From: Fictibacillus nanhaiensis
GTDB taxonomy: Bacteria > Bacillota > Bacilli > Bacillales > Fictibacillaceae
Assembly: GCA_016401345.1 (NCBI GenBank)
Contig: JAEACG010000006.1
Coordinates: 62,001-126,000, forward strand
Length of the DNA stretch: 64,000 nucleotides
Direction of reading: 5' to 3'
Position 1 is the first letter of the stretch. Every line of letters begins with the position of its first letter. This document shows positions 34,498 through 43,886 of this stretch, one piece after another. The position numbers and the translations under genes were made by a program. The notes under the pieces were generated by a model. The model ran no database searches. It was not told the DNA's origin and was given only the letters and a program-made list of their open reading frames with translations.

Positions 34498-35903
34498 GTT
34501 TCTGGTTGTTTTTCTTTTATAAAGAAGGAAATCACTAAACCGATCAAAGATAATACAGATACGACGATAAAGGCCATGTTCGCGCCATACATATCTGGAT
34601 GTGTAATTTCAGGGCGCTCTGCCGCGGTTTCGGCAGTTGTGGTCATGACTGTCACTAAAATCGCAGTACCAACTGATGCAGCGATCATCTTCATCGTATT
34701 ATCCATTGCCGCTCCGTGCGGGATCAATCGCTTCGGAAGCCGGTTGAGTCCAGCAGTTGCAACAGGCATCATAACCATCGCAAGGCCAAACATCCGTATG
34801 CCGTACATCACGGTTAAGAAGGTAAAAGATGTAGCGGGACTTAAGGTGGCGAACGCGAATGATGATCCTGTTATGATCGTTAATCCGATGATCGCCAGCC
34901 ACCGCGCACCAAACTTATCGAACAGCCTTCCTGTGATCGGTGACAAAAGCCCCGTGATGAGTGCACCTGGCAAGAGTGCAAGACCTGCTTCAAACGCTGT
35001 AAAGTCTCTCATGTTCTGCATGAATAGCGGTATGATCGTCTCCGCTCCAATCAATCCTAAGAATGTGATCATTCCGATGATGATCGTAAGCGGGAAGATG
35101 GAGTTTGCGAACACTCTAAACTCGAGCATCGGATGTGCCAAACGCAGTTGTCTTGTGATAAATAAAACAAGAGCTACGACACCGATTGCGAGCCAAAGCA
35201 GAGTGCTTGGTGCGGTCCATCCGAGATTTCCTGCACACGTAAATCCGTATAGCAATCCTCCAAAACCGAACGATGACAGAATGATTGAAGTTACATCTAC
35301 CTTTGTTTTGGATGTTTCCGTAACATTTTTTAACGCGAAAAAGGCAACGATAATATCAATGATGGCGATCGGCAGGATGATGAAGAAGAGGATGCGCCAT
35401 GAATAGTGAGAGGTTACCCAGCCTGAAAGAGCAGGTCCGATGGCAGGTGCGAATGAAATCACGAGCCCGACCAATCCCATCGCCGATCCGCGTTTATTCA
35501 CAGGAAAAATCATCAGAAACACCGTCTGCATAAGAGGCAGCATCACCCCAGCACCACTCGATTGGATGACCCTACCGAGCAAGAGCATCTCAAAATTTGG
35601 CGCCAGTCCTGCAACGAGTGTTCCAACAGCGAAGACACTCATCGCTGAAATGAAAAGCTGCCGCGTTGTGAACCGTTCGAGCAGAAATGCACTGACGGGG
35701 ATCATAATCCCGTTCACAAGCATAAAAACGGTCGTCAGCCATTGAGCGCTGTTCGCCGTTATGTTCATTTCTTTCATGATCGGCGGAATCGCAGTGATCA
35801 TGAGTGTTTGGTTTAATATCGCAATAAACGTACCAGCCAGCAGCAAGGCAACGATCGTCGATTGTTTATAATTTTGTGAGGTTTCCATATCGTTCATTCC
35901 CAT
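34485..35903 (-). CDS. DHA2-family MFS drug exporter (LmrB/EmrB type)
   Basis: The 472-residue protein has 14 hydrophobic segments. Family motifs include LNQTLMITAIPPIMKEM in helix 1, WLTTVFMLVNGIMIPVSAFL in helix 2, RVIQSSGAGVMLPLMQ in helix 4 and the antiporter motif FAPAIGPALSGWV in helix 5. It resembles B. subtilis LmrB (lincomycin and puromycin efflux). It uses the proton gradient to expel drugs. The lmrA-type TetR repressor usually next to lmrB is absent. The substrate range is inferred. Confidence 0.88.
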   Translation of the reverse strand: MGMNDMETSQNYKQSTIVALLLAGTFIAILNQTLMITAIPPIMKEMNITANSAQWLTTVFMLVNGIMIPVSAFLLERFTTRQLFISAMSVFAVGTLVAGLAPNFEMLLLGRVIQSSGAGVMLPLMQTVFLMIFPVNKRGSAMGLVGLVISFAPAIGPALSGWVTSHYSWRILFFIILPIAIIDIIVAFFALKNVTETSKTKVDVTSIILSSFGFGGLLYGFTCAGNLGWTAPSTLLWLAIGVVALVLFITRQLRLAHPMLEFRVFANSIFPLTIIIGMITFLGLIGAETIIPLFMQNMRDFTAFEAGLALLPGALITGLLSPITGRLFDKFGARWLAIIGLTIITGSSFAFATLSPATSFTFLTVMYGIRMFGLAMVMMPVATAGLNRLPKRLIPHGAAMDNTMKMIAASVGTAILVTVMTTTAETAAERPEITHPDMYGANMAFIVVSVLSLIGLVISFFIKEKQPETEGS

Positions 35904-36021
35904 CTAACATGTCTTGATGTGTACAGCTTACAGGATTTTAAAAGGAATTGATATAAAGTTGCTTTCATGAAAAGCATCTTCTTCCTCATGACATACACTA
36001 ATCAAAAAGCGGGTGAGTGAT

Positions 36022-36213
36022 ATGGAAGAAGAACAGTTAGCCGCGCTGGATGAAGTCCTGCTGATCGTCGATATGATTACCATTCTATTATTAGAAGATC
36101 GACCTCTTTTAGGTATCGTTTCTGTGGGTCTGCTTAAAATAGTAGCGAAAGATCGTTTGATCAGGATCGCTTTTATTTTGCTGATCATCGTGATAAATGT
36201 CAGCCGGAGATAA
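36022..36213 (+). CDS. Small membrane protein (63 aa)
   Basis: The ATG at 36022 is preceded by GGGTGAG. The product (MEEEQLAALDEVLLIVDMIT...) has an acidic N-terminus, two hydrophobic stretches (LLIVDMITILLL and IAFILLIIVINV) and a basic end. It is divergent from the MFS exporter. No family was recognised, and expression is uncertain. Confidence 0.45.
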   Translation: MEEEQLAALDEVLLIVDMITILLLEDRPLLGIVSVGLLKIVAKDRLIRIAFILLIIVINVSRR

Positions 36214-36340
36214 AAAAACACTCATTTATTCCTGGGTAGTAGGATGGCTGTTTTCGACGAAATGATACAGGATTAAACAATTCATACTATTCAAATGATT
36301 TCGTCGTTATTCTACAATAAGGAACAAAAGGAGGGTTTTC

Positions 36341-37633
36341 GTGAAGATATCATTTGGAAGAAGTATAGGAATGACATGCGCTTTGTTGCTCGGAGTCGTT
36401 ATATTTGAAAATGGTGAAACAGCAGAAGCCAAGAATCAGACAAGCTGCTTTGATTCGAATGTAGCGTTAACAGCAGAAGAAGAGAGAATTGAGGATGGCA
36501 GACCGATCCCGCAACAGTTATTGAAGGAAAGTGAATTTACCTCATACGTGGATCGTTTTAAAAAAGACCTCTGTTCAGCAAGAAGTCCAGAAAAAGCTGA
36601 AAAAGTGATACAGAAGCATGGAACGGCATTATGGAAAACAGCCGTTGACCGCGCTCAAGGAAAAAGACCAGATTTAGGTGAGCTCGATTCGTATGATGAT
36701 CGACCACTATACTGGGCAAGATTACATATGACAAGTGCTCTCAGACAATGGGATCCTGCGTTTAACGTGACGAAAGAACAACGCGATAAGCTGATGAAAT
36801 CGTTAGAATACACATCAAGAGGCATTACGACGATCGATTATCCGAAAAGCAAAAAAGTGAAGCGGATCCTTGTGAGTGGATTCGATCCGTACCGCCTTGA
36901 ACAAGAATTTAGACGAACCAACCCTTCAGGTGCAAGCGGTCTGCAGCTCGACGGACGATGGGTGTGGACAGGTGATGGGCTAGCCTTGATACAGGCGGCG
37001 AATTTCCCTGTTCGATGGGATGACTTTGAAGATGGAATTGTGGAGAACACGTTCGGTCCATTTTTGAAGCAAGGCTCGAAACAAGTGGACTTAATCATGA
37101 CCATCAGCCAAGGCGGACCGCGTAAGATGGCGATCGAAGGATATGCCGGACGCTATCATACGGGAGCTGACAACAAGCTCGAAGAACGAGCGGAAGTCAC
37201 ACCACCTGTAGCTCATTGGCCAATGCCAAAGCCGCTTCCGGAGTTTATTGAAACCACTCTTCCATATGAAGAGATGATTGCGGCTGAAACGGGACCGTGG
37301 CCCGTTTTCCGAAATGATGAAGTATGTGAATGGCTGCCGCCAAACTTTGAAGACCCAGCAGTTTGTAATGAAGATGGACCAACACCGGGCTCTAAAGCGA
37401 AAGAGGGTGGAGGCGGAAGCTATCTGTCTAACGAAAGCATGTACCGCTCGAATCGCGTTCGCTTAGGTCTTGGTGCGACCGATATTCCAGGTGGACATCT
37501 GCATATAGCAGCACAAGAATTTTACCCAGAGGACAAATCCGTATATATGACGGAGGAGTTTAAGGAATTCCGCCGCAATACAGTGGATCAAACAGTTAAT
37601 CTCGTGGAAGCTGCTGCTCGAGCGGTGAAATAG
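36341..37633 (+). CDS. Secreted pyroglutamyl-peptidase-like protein, Cys replaced by Ser
   Basis: GTG start with AAAGGAGGG upstream. The N-terminus is a signal peptide (IGMTCALLLGVVIF...). From about residue 178 it resembles the C15 pyroglutamyl-peptidase fold: ILVSGFDPYRLEQEFRRTNP, then SQGGPRKMAIEGYAGR, which carries the likely catalytic Glu. The normal catalytic Cys motif (YVCN) reads YLSN, with Ser363, and the likely catalytic His is His386 or His388 (GGHLHIA). With 430 residues it is twice the usual C15 length. Enzymatic activity is therefore uncertain. A terminator follows. Confidence 0.75.
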   Translation: MKISFGRSIGMTCALLLGVVIFENGETAEAKNQTSCFDSNVALTAEEERIEDGRPIPQQLLKESEFTSYVDRFKKDLCSARSPEKAEKVIQKHGTALWKTAVDRAQGKRPDLGELDSYDDRPLYWARLHMTSALRQWDPAFNVTKEQRDKLMKSLEYTSRGITTIDYPKSKKVKRILVSGFDPYRLEQEFRRTNPSGASGLQLDGRWVWTGDGLALIQAANFPVRWDDFEDGIVENTFGPFLKQGSKQVDLIMTISQGGPRKMAIEGYAGRYHTGADNKLEERAEVTPPVAHWPMPKPLPEFIETTLPYEEMIAAETGPWPVFRNDEVCEWLPPNFEDPAVCNEDGPTPGSKAKEGGGGSYLSNESMYRSNRVRLGLGATDIPGGHLHIAAQEFYPEDKSVYMTEEFKEFRRNTVDQTVNLVEAAARAVK

Positions 37634-37647
37634 AATAGGTCGAGGAA

Positions 37648-37682
37648 GAATGTCTCTCATACTGATGAGGGGCATTTTTTTG
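37648..37682 (+). terminator. Rho-independent terminator
   Basis: AATGTCTCTCAT pairs with ATGAGGGGCATT, loop ACTG, followed by TTTTTT. Confidence 0.8.
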
Positions 37683-37728
37683 TGGGTTTGATGGGACTTT
37701 GAGGGGCAGGAATGATGACAAGAATGAT

Positions 37729-37887
37729 GACTCATAGAAACATGTTGAAGACCCATAGAGTGTGAACGACGACCCATACAATATTGGTTTGACTCATAGA
37801 AACCGCTTTATGACTCATAGGATGTTCATGACGACCCATAGAAAGGCTATGATGACCCATAGAAGTCTCGTGACGACTCATAGATGA
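37729..37887 (+). repeat. 21-bp phased repeat array F (GACYCATAGA core)
   Basis: Eight cores GACTCATAGA or GACCCATAGA (one GACCCATACA) start at 37729, 37750, 37771, 37791, 37812, 37833, 37854 and 37875. All spacings are 21 bp except 20 bp after the third. The core differs from arrays A-E and the ACGTGT terminal element is absent. It lies in the ~420-bp gap before the BrkB gene. The rest of the gap holds the upstream terminator and an AT-rich promoter-like stretch. Confidence 0.85.
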
Positions 37888-38058
37888 TTTTTCGGTTCGT
37901 TTTAGAAATGTAATGAAACACGCTTAAACAAGCCAACACTCGAAAAATTCAACAATTGAAACTTTTTTTACAAAAAAGTGATCTGATTTGACTACTTTTT
38001 GCGTATATATTATATTACTGTACTTATGGACTGGCTTTAACTAAAGAGGTGTTGCAAC

Positions 38059-38868
38059 ATGAATATCGTTAAAGTGTTAAACCAACTAGGTGACCGATTT
38101 CTCAAATTGAGGGTGTACGATTTATCGGCACAGATGGCCTATTATTTTTTAATGTCGGTCTTTCCATTTTTGCTTGTTATCTATTCATTGCTGACATATT
38201 TACCACTAAGAGAAGAAAATATTTTAGAGCTAGTCCAGCCGTATGCGCCAGAGAGCACATACAATCTAATTGATAAGACATTATCCTATACCGTTATGAG
38301 ACAAGAAGGAAATCTGTTGTCGTTCAGCTTGATCGTCACTTTGTGGCTTTCATCGATGGGTTTTCAAAGTATGAAGCGTATCATGAACGATGCGTACCAA
38401 GTGCGAAATAACGAGAACATGCTAAAACAGATCTTAGAAAGTCTGTTGTTAACCGTTGGATTCATGATCGCTGTTCTGTTCTCTGTATTTGTTCCGTTGT
38501 TTGAAAAAATCCTGCGGGTGTATTTGGAAGGCATCTTTTCGAACCTAGCTTTTCAAAAGCTATGGATCATTATCCAGTGGGGAATAGGAACTGTGTTTCT
38601 GCTATTGTTTTTCATCATGCTATATTCCTTTGCCCCGAGCATCAAGCTTGGATTTAAAAATGTACTTCCGGGTGCATTTCTTGCGACGATCGGCTGGCAG
38701 CTCGTTTCGATGGGCTTCGCTACGTACGTGAGTGGAAGTAACTATTCTGCGCTTTACGGGCAAGTAGCAGGTCTCGTCGTTCTGATGCTGTGGTTCTACC
38801 TGTCAGCGATGATCATCATCCTAGGTGGATTGCTGAATACGGTGGTGTACCCTAAAAAGATTAATTGA
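38059..38868 (+). CDS. YihY/BrkB-family membrane protein
   Basis: 269 residues with about six helices. Family blocks include AQMAYYFLMSVFPFLLVIYSLL near residue 24, WLSSMGFQSMKRIMNDAY, and the region GFKNVLPGAFLATIGWQLVSMGFATYV. Older annotations called these RNase BN, which was an error; a transport or envelope role is suspected. AGAGGTG precedes the ATG. It is a single-gene unit with a good terminator. Confidence 0.9.
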   Translation: MNIVKVLNQLGDRFLKLRVYDLSAQMAYYFLMSVFPFLLVIYSLLTYLPLREENILELVQPYAPESTYNLIDKTLSYTVMRQEGNLLSFSLIVTLWLSSMGFQSMKRIMNDAYQVRNNENMLKQILESLLLTVGFMIAVLFSVFVPLFEKILRVYLEGIFSNLAFQKLWIIIQWGIGTVFLLLFFIMLYSFAPSIKLGFKNVLPGAFLATIGWQLVSMGFATYVSGSNYSALYGQVAGLVVLMLWFYLSAMIIILGGLLNTVVYPKKIN

Positions 38869-38890
38869 AAATTGAAAATCAAATTAAACA

Positions 38891-38933
38891 GGAAGATGCA
38901 GAAGTAAATAACAATTCTGCATCTTTTTTTATT
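38891..38933 (+). terminator. Rho-independent terminator
   Basis: AAGATGCAGAA / TTCTGCATCTT with TTTTT following. Confidence 0.88.
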
Positions 38934-39071
38934 CTTTAAGTTAGAAATAATGTCTATTCTACTATTTAACACGAAACAAAAAATAAAATTTGGTAAGGTT
39001 TAACTATTCCCCTATAAGTTTACGTGCGATAAAATCATTATGGATATTCAATTATTAAGAGGGGGAAAACA

Positions 39072-39653
39072 ATGAAAAGATATTCAAGAATAATTAGTTT
39101 TGTGTTGATTTTTGTGTTTGTTTTATCTGCCTACAATGTTAGAAGCGCAGATGCATTAACTTATCGAGCGGGAGATATTATTGTTACTAATTCTACAAGC
39201 TCTAGCGGTATTGTAGGTCATTCAGGTATTTTTATTAACTCAAATACTATCTTGCATACATCTGGGTGGAAAAGCGAACCGTATCCTTTAACAATCTCAC
39301 TATCAAAATGGAATGATAGATATGAAAAAAGTAAGGTTATAAGGCCAGATTCAGCAACTAAAGGACAGAAGGCGGCAGATGCAGCCATAAAATATTTCAA
39401 AGGAAAAACTATCAATTATAAGATTACGCCAAATCCTAGAGATATAAATCCTAATACATATTGTAGTGAGTTAGTATGGTATGCTTATTATAAAGCTGGG
39501 TATTCAATCAAAAAGCCATTAATGGACCAAACGGGTATTTATGCATGGTATACTCCTGGCAGTGGGGATTACATTTATCCATATGATTTTGCCAATAAAA
39601 CCATTATGGATAACTCAGTGAATGCCTTCACTGTAATTGATGATAAATTCTAG
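39072..39653 (+). CDS. Secreted YiiX-like permuted papain-fold hydrolase
   Basis: A signal peptide (residues ~1-28) leads into a circularly permuted NlpC/P60-like domain of the YiiX (DUF830) type. The conserved His50 is in VGHSGIF and the probable nucleophile Cys131 in TYCSELVWYAYYKAG. Members cleave amide or thioester bonds, often on lipid- or wall-linked substrates. AGAGGGGG is the ribosome binding site. It is likely exported, and its substrate is unknown. A bidirectional terminator follows. Confidence 0.8.
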   Translation: MKRYSRIISFVLIFVFVLSAYNVRSADALTYRAGDIIVTNSTSSSGIVGHSGIFINSNTILHTSGWKSEPYPLTISLSKWNDRYEKSKVIRPDSATKGQKAADAAIKYFKGKTINYKITPNPRDINPNTYCSELVWYAYYKAGYSIKKPLMDQTGIYAWYTPGSGDYIYPYDFANKTIMDNSVNAFTVIDDKF

Positions 39654-39745
39654 CAATGTGAATGTTTGTGAAAAGTAACTTACTTATAAAAAGTTTGATT
39701 ACAAACCTTCATTTGAAAAATTAATATTGGCTATTTTTAAAAATT

Positions 39746-39783
39746 TAAAAAAGCACGACTTTTATAAAAGTCGTGCTTTTACT
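39746..39783. terminator. Bidirectional terminator
   Basis: A perfect stem AAAAGCACGACTTTT / AAAAGTCGTGCTTTT with a very short loop lies between convergent genes. Confidence 0.9.
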
Positions 39784-40106
39784 TATTCCATGTATGTTTT
39801 TCCATTTAATACATACGATTCTAAAACAACTCTGTTTTTATCTCTTTCTTTATAATAATAGTAAGTTTTCTTATCTTTTTCGAGTTTAACTGCTACCATA
39901 TAATTTTTATCGCCTTCAAGATTTGCTATAAAAGGCTGAAGGCTTTTAATTTCACTTTTTTTAGTTCCGTTATCAATTAAGTAATGTTCAACAGCTTTTT
40001 CAGTGTCCTGTTTTTTGTAAGCAAAATAGCTCCATACACCGCCACCTGCAAATCCTATAAAAATAATAACAGAAGCAATTAACTTTATGAAAAATCTCTT
40101 TTTCAT
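39783..40106 (-). CDS. DUF3139-like small membrane protein
   Basis: 107 residues with one N-terminal membrane helix (LIASVIIFIGFAGGGVW) and an extracytoplasmic domain. The stretch YLIDNGTKKSEIKSLQPFIANLEGDKNYMVAV then KKTYYYYKERDKNRVVLE matches the DUF3139 pattern. An AGGAGG site precedes the ATG at 40106. Function is unknown. Confidence 0.75.
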   Translation of the reverse strand: MKKRFFIKLIASVIIFIGFAGGGVWSYFAYKKQDTEKAVEHYLIDNGTKKSEIKSLQPFIANLEGDKNYMVAVKLEKDKKTYYYYKERDKNRVVLESYVLNGKTYME

Positions 40107-40146
40107 ATAAAAATCCTCCTATTGATTATTTGGGTCGAGAACAATG

Positions 40147-40938
40147 TTACAAAACGCCATACTTTTCATCACGAACATCAGTAATGAACATGTGTCCGGG
40201 AGCATGCGTAATCATGACCTCAGGCTTCACATGCATTGCGACAGCTTGAGGAGTTACTCCACAAGCCCAAAACACAGGAACTTCACCGTCATGAATCTGA
40301 ACAGGGTCACCAAAATCGGGCTGATACAGATCTTGAATCCCGATCGCTTCTGGATTTCCAATATGAACTGGAGCTCCGTGAACAGAAGGGAAGCGGCTCG
40401 TTACCTGAACAGCTCGAACGACATCTTTTTCAGGAACCGGACGCATGCTAACAACCATCGGACCTTCGAAACGTCCAGCTTTCACGCATTCTATGTTTGT
40501 TTTAAACATGGGTACGTTACAGCCGCGCTCGATATGACGAACAGGAATGCCGTTATTCATCAGCGCATGCTCGAACGTAAAGCTACAACCGAGCAGGAAG
40601 CCTACCATGTCTTCATTCCAGTGTTCTGTGATATTTGTACACTCTTCAACAAGTTCGCCATGCCGATAGACGTTATACTTCGGTATGTCCACACGTAGAT
40701 CGGCATCAGGTGCAACAAGTGCAGGAACACCGGAACCTGGCTCAGTTACATCAAGTACCGGACAAGGCTTCGGATTTCTCTGACAGAAAAGGAGGAACTC
40801 AAAAGCTAGATCTTTCGGCAACACCACAAGATTTCCTTGTGTAAAGCCATTTGCAAGTCCGCTTGTCGGCTTCCTCCACTCACCGCGGCGTATTAGTTCA
40901 CGAGCTTCAACTGGAGTTAAACGGTCTAGGGCGTTCAT
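40147..40938 (-). CDS. ycsI: YcsI-family putative hydro-lyase (DUF1445)
   Basis: 263 residues with the DUF1445 blocks LTPVEARELIRRGEW, TSGLANGFTQGNLVVLPKDLAFEFLLFCQRNP, GCSFTFEHAL and HAPGHMFITD. Related proteins act as D-glutamate cyclase or remain uncharacterised. In B. subtilis ycsI lies between ycsG and kipI; here it is the last gene, after ycsG. AAGGGGAG precedes the ATG. A role in providing or using 5-oxoproline is a plausible inference. Confidence 0.88.
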   Translation of the reverse strand: MNALDRLTPVEARELIRRGEWRKPTSGLANGFTQGNLVVLPKDLAFEFLLFCQRNPKPCPVLDVTEPGSGVPALVAPDADLRVDIPKYNVYRHGELVEECTNITEHWNEDMVGFLLGCSFTFEHALMNNGIPVRHIERGCNVPMFKTNIECVKAGRFEGPMVVSMRPVPEKDVVRAVQVTSRFPSVHGAPVHIGNPEAIGIQDLYQPDFGDPVQIHDGEVPVFWACGVTPQAVAMHVKPEVMITHAPGHMFITDVRDEKYGVL

Positions 40939-40965
40939 AACAAGCTCCCCTTTTTATAGTAGTAT

Positions 40966-42156
40966 TTATGTGAAAAGTTTTGGAACTTCTGAGTACATCG
41001 TATATACACTCATCGCTGCCATGATTATGACTATTGCTACTCCAAATATCGTCATCCACATCGGATGCTTATAATCGCCAACAATCTTTGGGCGGTAGGC
41101 TGCAATGAGCATAACACCTAAGGAAATTGGTAAGATCAGTCCATTTAACGCACCAACTAGAATTAGAATTTTCACGGGCTTTCCAATGCTAACAAAAATA
41201 GCAGTGGATATTATTATGAATCCGATAATGATCCATTTGTGATATTTTTCAAGATATGGACTGAATGTACGAATGAAAGAAACTGACGTGTATGCAGCAC
41301 CTACTACAGAGGTTATAGCAGCTGCCCACATGACGACACCGAACATTTTATAACCAATGTTTCCAGCAGCTAATTGAAATACTGAGGCTGGCGGGTTTCC
41401 TGGATCAAGTGTTAAACCTTGTGCGACAATACCTAGTGCAGCTAAAAACAGAAATATCCGCATAATAGATGCAATACCAATAGCTGAAATTGATCCTCTT
41501 GTTACTTCTTTTAGACTTTCTTTACCTTTAATACCTGCATCGAGAAGACGATGCGCACCAGCGAAAGTTATATAACCTCCGACCGTACCACCGACTAATG
41601 TAACAATCGCTATTACATCGATCGTATCAGGTGAGAAAGTTTTAATAACTGCTTCACCAACTGGGGGCTGTGCGGTGAACATGACATATACCGTTAACGC
41701 AATCATGACAAAACCGGCAACTTGCGTAAATCGATCCATAGCTTTTCCGGCTTCACGGACAACAAAGACGAGAATTGCTATCACACCACTCATTAATGCA
41801 CCCAACTCAGGAGTAACGCCAAACAAAACATTTAATCCCAATCCAGCACCAGCGATGTTTCCGATATTAAAGGCTAGACCGCCTATGATGATTAATATGG
41901 CTAGGAAAATGCCTAGCCCTGGAAGTACGGCGTTCGCGATATCTTGTGCTCGCTTTTCAGAAACAGCAATTATGCGCCAAACGTTCATTTGCGCGCCAAT
42001 ATCAATAATGATGGATGTTAAAATGACAAACCCAAAACTCGCTGCGAGTATGGATGTAAAGTGCGTCGTTTGTATTAAAAACCCTGGCCCAATCGCTGAT
42101 GTTGCCATCAAGAACGCGGCTCCTAGCAGAATACTAGCTTTTGACTCTTTCTTCAT
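40966..42156 (-). CDS. ycsG: NRAMP-family transporter YcsG
   Basis: 396 residues with about 11 helices, in the NRAMP-related branch typified by B. subtilis YcsG. The N-terminus (LLGAAFLMATSAIGPGFLIQTTHFTS) resembles NRAMP helix 1 but without the DPG metal-binding signature. The gene lies in the 5-oxoproline cluster, so an organic substrate such as pyroglutamate is likelier than metal. AGGAGG precedes the ATG at 42156. Confidence 0.88.
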   Translation of the reverse strand: MKKESKASILLGAAFLMATSAIGPGFLIQTTHFTSILAASFGFVILTSIIIDIGAQMNVWRIIAVSEKRAQDIANAVLPGLGIFLAILIIIGGLAFNIGNIAGAGLGLNVLFGVTPELGALMSGVIAILVFVVREAGKAMDRFTQVAGFVMIALTVYVMFTAQPPVGEAVIKTFSPDTIDVIAIVTLVGGTVGGYITFAGAHRLLDAGIKGKESLKEVTRGSISAIGIASIMRIFLFLAALGIVAQGLTLDPGNPPASVFQLAAGNIGYKMFGVVMWAAAITSVVGAAYTSVSFIRTFSPYLEKYHKWIIIGFIIISTAIFVSIGKPVKILILVGALNGLILPISLGVMLIAAYRPKIVGDYKHPMWMTIFGVAIVIIMAAMSVYTMYSEVPKLFT

Positions 42157-42171
42157 AACGTACCTCCTAAA

Positions 42172-43185
42172 TTACTTCGTTTCTTGTCGTATTTTAAGTG
42201 CGATTCCTTGTTTTAACTGATGCAATTTTTTTTCGCGATCTAAGTAGAGTTGTTGAGCCACTTCATGTGAAACTTCGACAAACTGAACTTTGTCTCCGGG
42301 CTTAAGCTGCGCCATAATTGAGAGATCAACCGTGGCGATCTGTCCGATCTTTGGGTATCCGCCAGTAGTTTGACGATCTGCGAGCAGTACGATTGGATTG
42401 CCTTCAGAGGGAACTTGAATCGTTCCAAAGCTTACAGCCTCAGAAAGCATCTCTTGTTTCTCTTCGAGAGCGAGTTCAGGTCCCTTTAAACGGTAACCCA
42501 TCCGATCTGACTGTGAAGTAACCTCAAAATGGTCGGTAAAAAGCTTCATCTGGCTTTCTGTTGTGAACCAGTCGTATTGTCTTCCTTTCATAACCCGGAC
42601 TTGCGGTTTAGAAGCAGAAGAGGCGATAAAATCAGAAGAGATCGTCCATTGCATCTCCACGAATTTATTCTCTCCAAGCTGTGCTGCTAAAACTCTAGTT
42701 ATCTTTCCGGAAAGCTCACTGAGTTCGCCGATAGAAAGCTCATCATCATTCTGTAGAGCTTTTCCGTTATGTCCGCCGATTCCAGCTCGTAAATATGTAG
42801 ATTTACTGTTCATTACTTCTGGCACATCGAAACCGCCCGCAACAGCAAGATATGCACGACATCCTGTTTTACATCCGCCGAATTTTAGCTTGCTGCCCGC
42901 CGTCACAAGGACCGAGCGCCATAACTTCACAGGTTTTCCGTCAATAGAAGGAGAAAGATTGCCCCCGCAGATTGAGATCAGCGTATCTTCTTTAAACTCC
43001 ATATCAGGTCCGAGCAGCGTGAGTTCTAATGTTGCTTCATTCTCAGCATTTCCAACTAAAGAATTTGCTATCCGATGAGCAGTCGTGTCCATGACACCAC
43101 TCGTGATCACTCCATATTTTTGAAATCCGTAACGGCCAAGATCTTGAACACTCGTTAGGAGGCCAGGCTTTGTAATCTTAATCAT
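42172..43185 (-). CDS. pxpC: 5-oxoprolinase subunit C (KipA)
   Basis: The 337-residue protein belongs to the KipA / biotin-dependent carboxyltransferase-like family, starting MIKITKPGLLTSVQDLGRYGFQKYGV. Family blocks include AHRIANSLVGN, ISICGGNLSP, VAGGFDVP and LLADRQTTGGYPKIGQIA. It would be the 5-oxoprolinase subunit C that works with PxpA and PxpB. In B. subtilis this gene is also called kipA, the counterpart of the kinase inhibitor KipI. It overlaps pxpB by four bases (ATGA), so both are coupled. Confidence 0.92.
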   Translation of the reverse strand: MIKITKPGLLTSVQDLGRYGFQKYGVITSGVMDTTAHRIANSLVGNAENEATLELTLLGPDMEFKEDTLISICGGNLSPSIDGKPVKLWRSVLVTAGSKLKFGGCKTGCRAYLAVAGGFDVPEVMNSKSTYLRAGIGGHNGKALQNDDELSIGELSELSGKITRVLAAQLGENKFVEMQWTISSDFIASSASKPQVRVMKGRQYDWFTTESQMKLFTDHFEVTSQSDRMGYRLKGPELALEEKQEMLSEAVSFGTIQVPSEGNPIVLLADRQTTGGYPKIGQIATVDLSIMAQLKPGDKVQFVEVSHEVAQQLYLDREKKLHQLKQGIALKIRQETK

Positions 43186-43886
43186 CTCGCGTCCTCCTCT
43201 ATTCTTTGAAACTCTTCTTCTGAGATCGGTACAAACTTGATCTGATCACCCGCTTGAAGCAGGGAAGGCGTATCACCGTCAGGAGTGAAAAGCTTTTCCG
43301 GCGTTTTACCGATGAGCTGCCATCCGCCAGGCGTTTCGATCGGATACACGCCTGTCTGTTTGCCAGCGATTCCAACAGAACCGGCTGGAATCTTCAGTCT
43401 CGGATTACTTCGTCTCGGTGCTGCGATTTTTTCACTCATCCCACCGATATACGGAAAGCCAGGGGCGAAACCAATCATATAGACCGTGTATTCACCATTC
43501 GAATGGATATCAATCACATCGTCAACACTGAGTCCGTTGTGATTCGCGACTTCCTCTAAATCAGGACCAAACTCACCGCCGTAACAGACGGGAATCTCCA
43601 CCACACGAGGGTCAGCGTCACCATCAATCTCTAACTTTTCTAAAAGCGGTTCCAAAAATGCGCATACTTCATCATAAGGAAGTGTTGTCGTGTCAATCTT
43701 TAACGGATCATAAAAAACAGCCACAGTCGTAAAACCAGGAATGGTTTCAATCACCCAATCAAACATATTCTCTTCAAAGAAAGCGGAGACTTTTTTGACT
43801 TTTTGCTGGATCTCATGGCTCATGTCTTGTCCGAGTTCAATGATCATGCTGTTATCGCCAAGTGGCTCAATGGTATATTTCATCAT
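43182..43886 (-). CDS. pxpB: 5-oxoprolinase subunit B (KipI)
   Basis: 234 residues with KipI-family features: DNSMIIELGQ near residue 9, TVAVFYDPL and the conserved IGFAPGFPYIGG near 136, then AGSVGIAGKQTGVYPIETPGGWQLIG. It binds PxpC in the oxoprolinase. B. subtilis KipI also inhibits the sporulation kinase KinA. AGGAG lies ahead of the first of two consecutive ATG codons. It heads the pxpB-pxpC-ycsG-ycsI operon. No kipR-type IclR regulator is present. Confidence 0.92.
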   Translation of the reverse strand: MMKYTIEPLGDNSMIIELGQDMSHEIQQKVKKVSAFFEENMFDWVIETIPGFTTVAVFYDPLKIDTTTLPYDEVCAFLEPLLEKLEIDGDADPRVVEIPVCYGGEFGPDLEEVANHNGLSVDDVIDIHSNGEYTVYMIGFAPGFPYIGGMSEKIAAPRRSNPRLKIPAGSVGIAGKQTGVYPIETPGGWQLIGKTPEKLFTPDGDTPSLLQAGDQIKFVPISEEEFQRIEEDAR

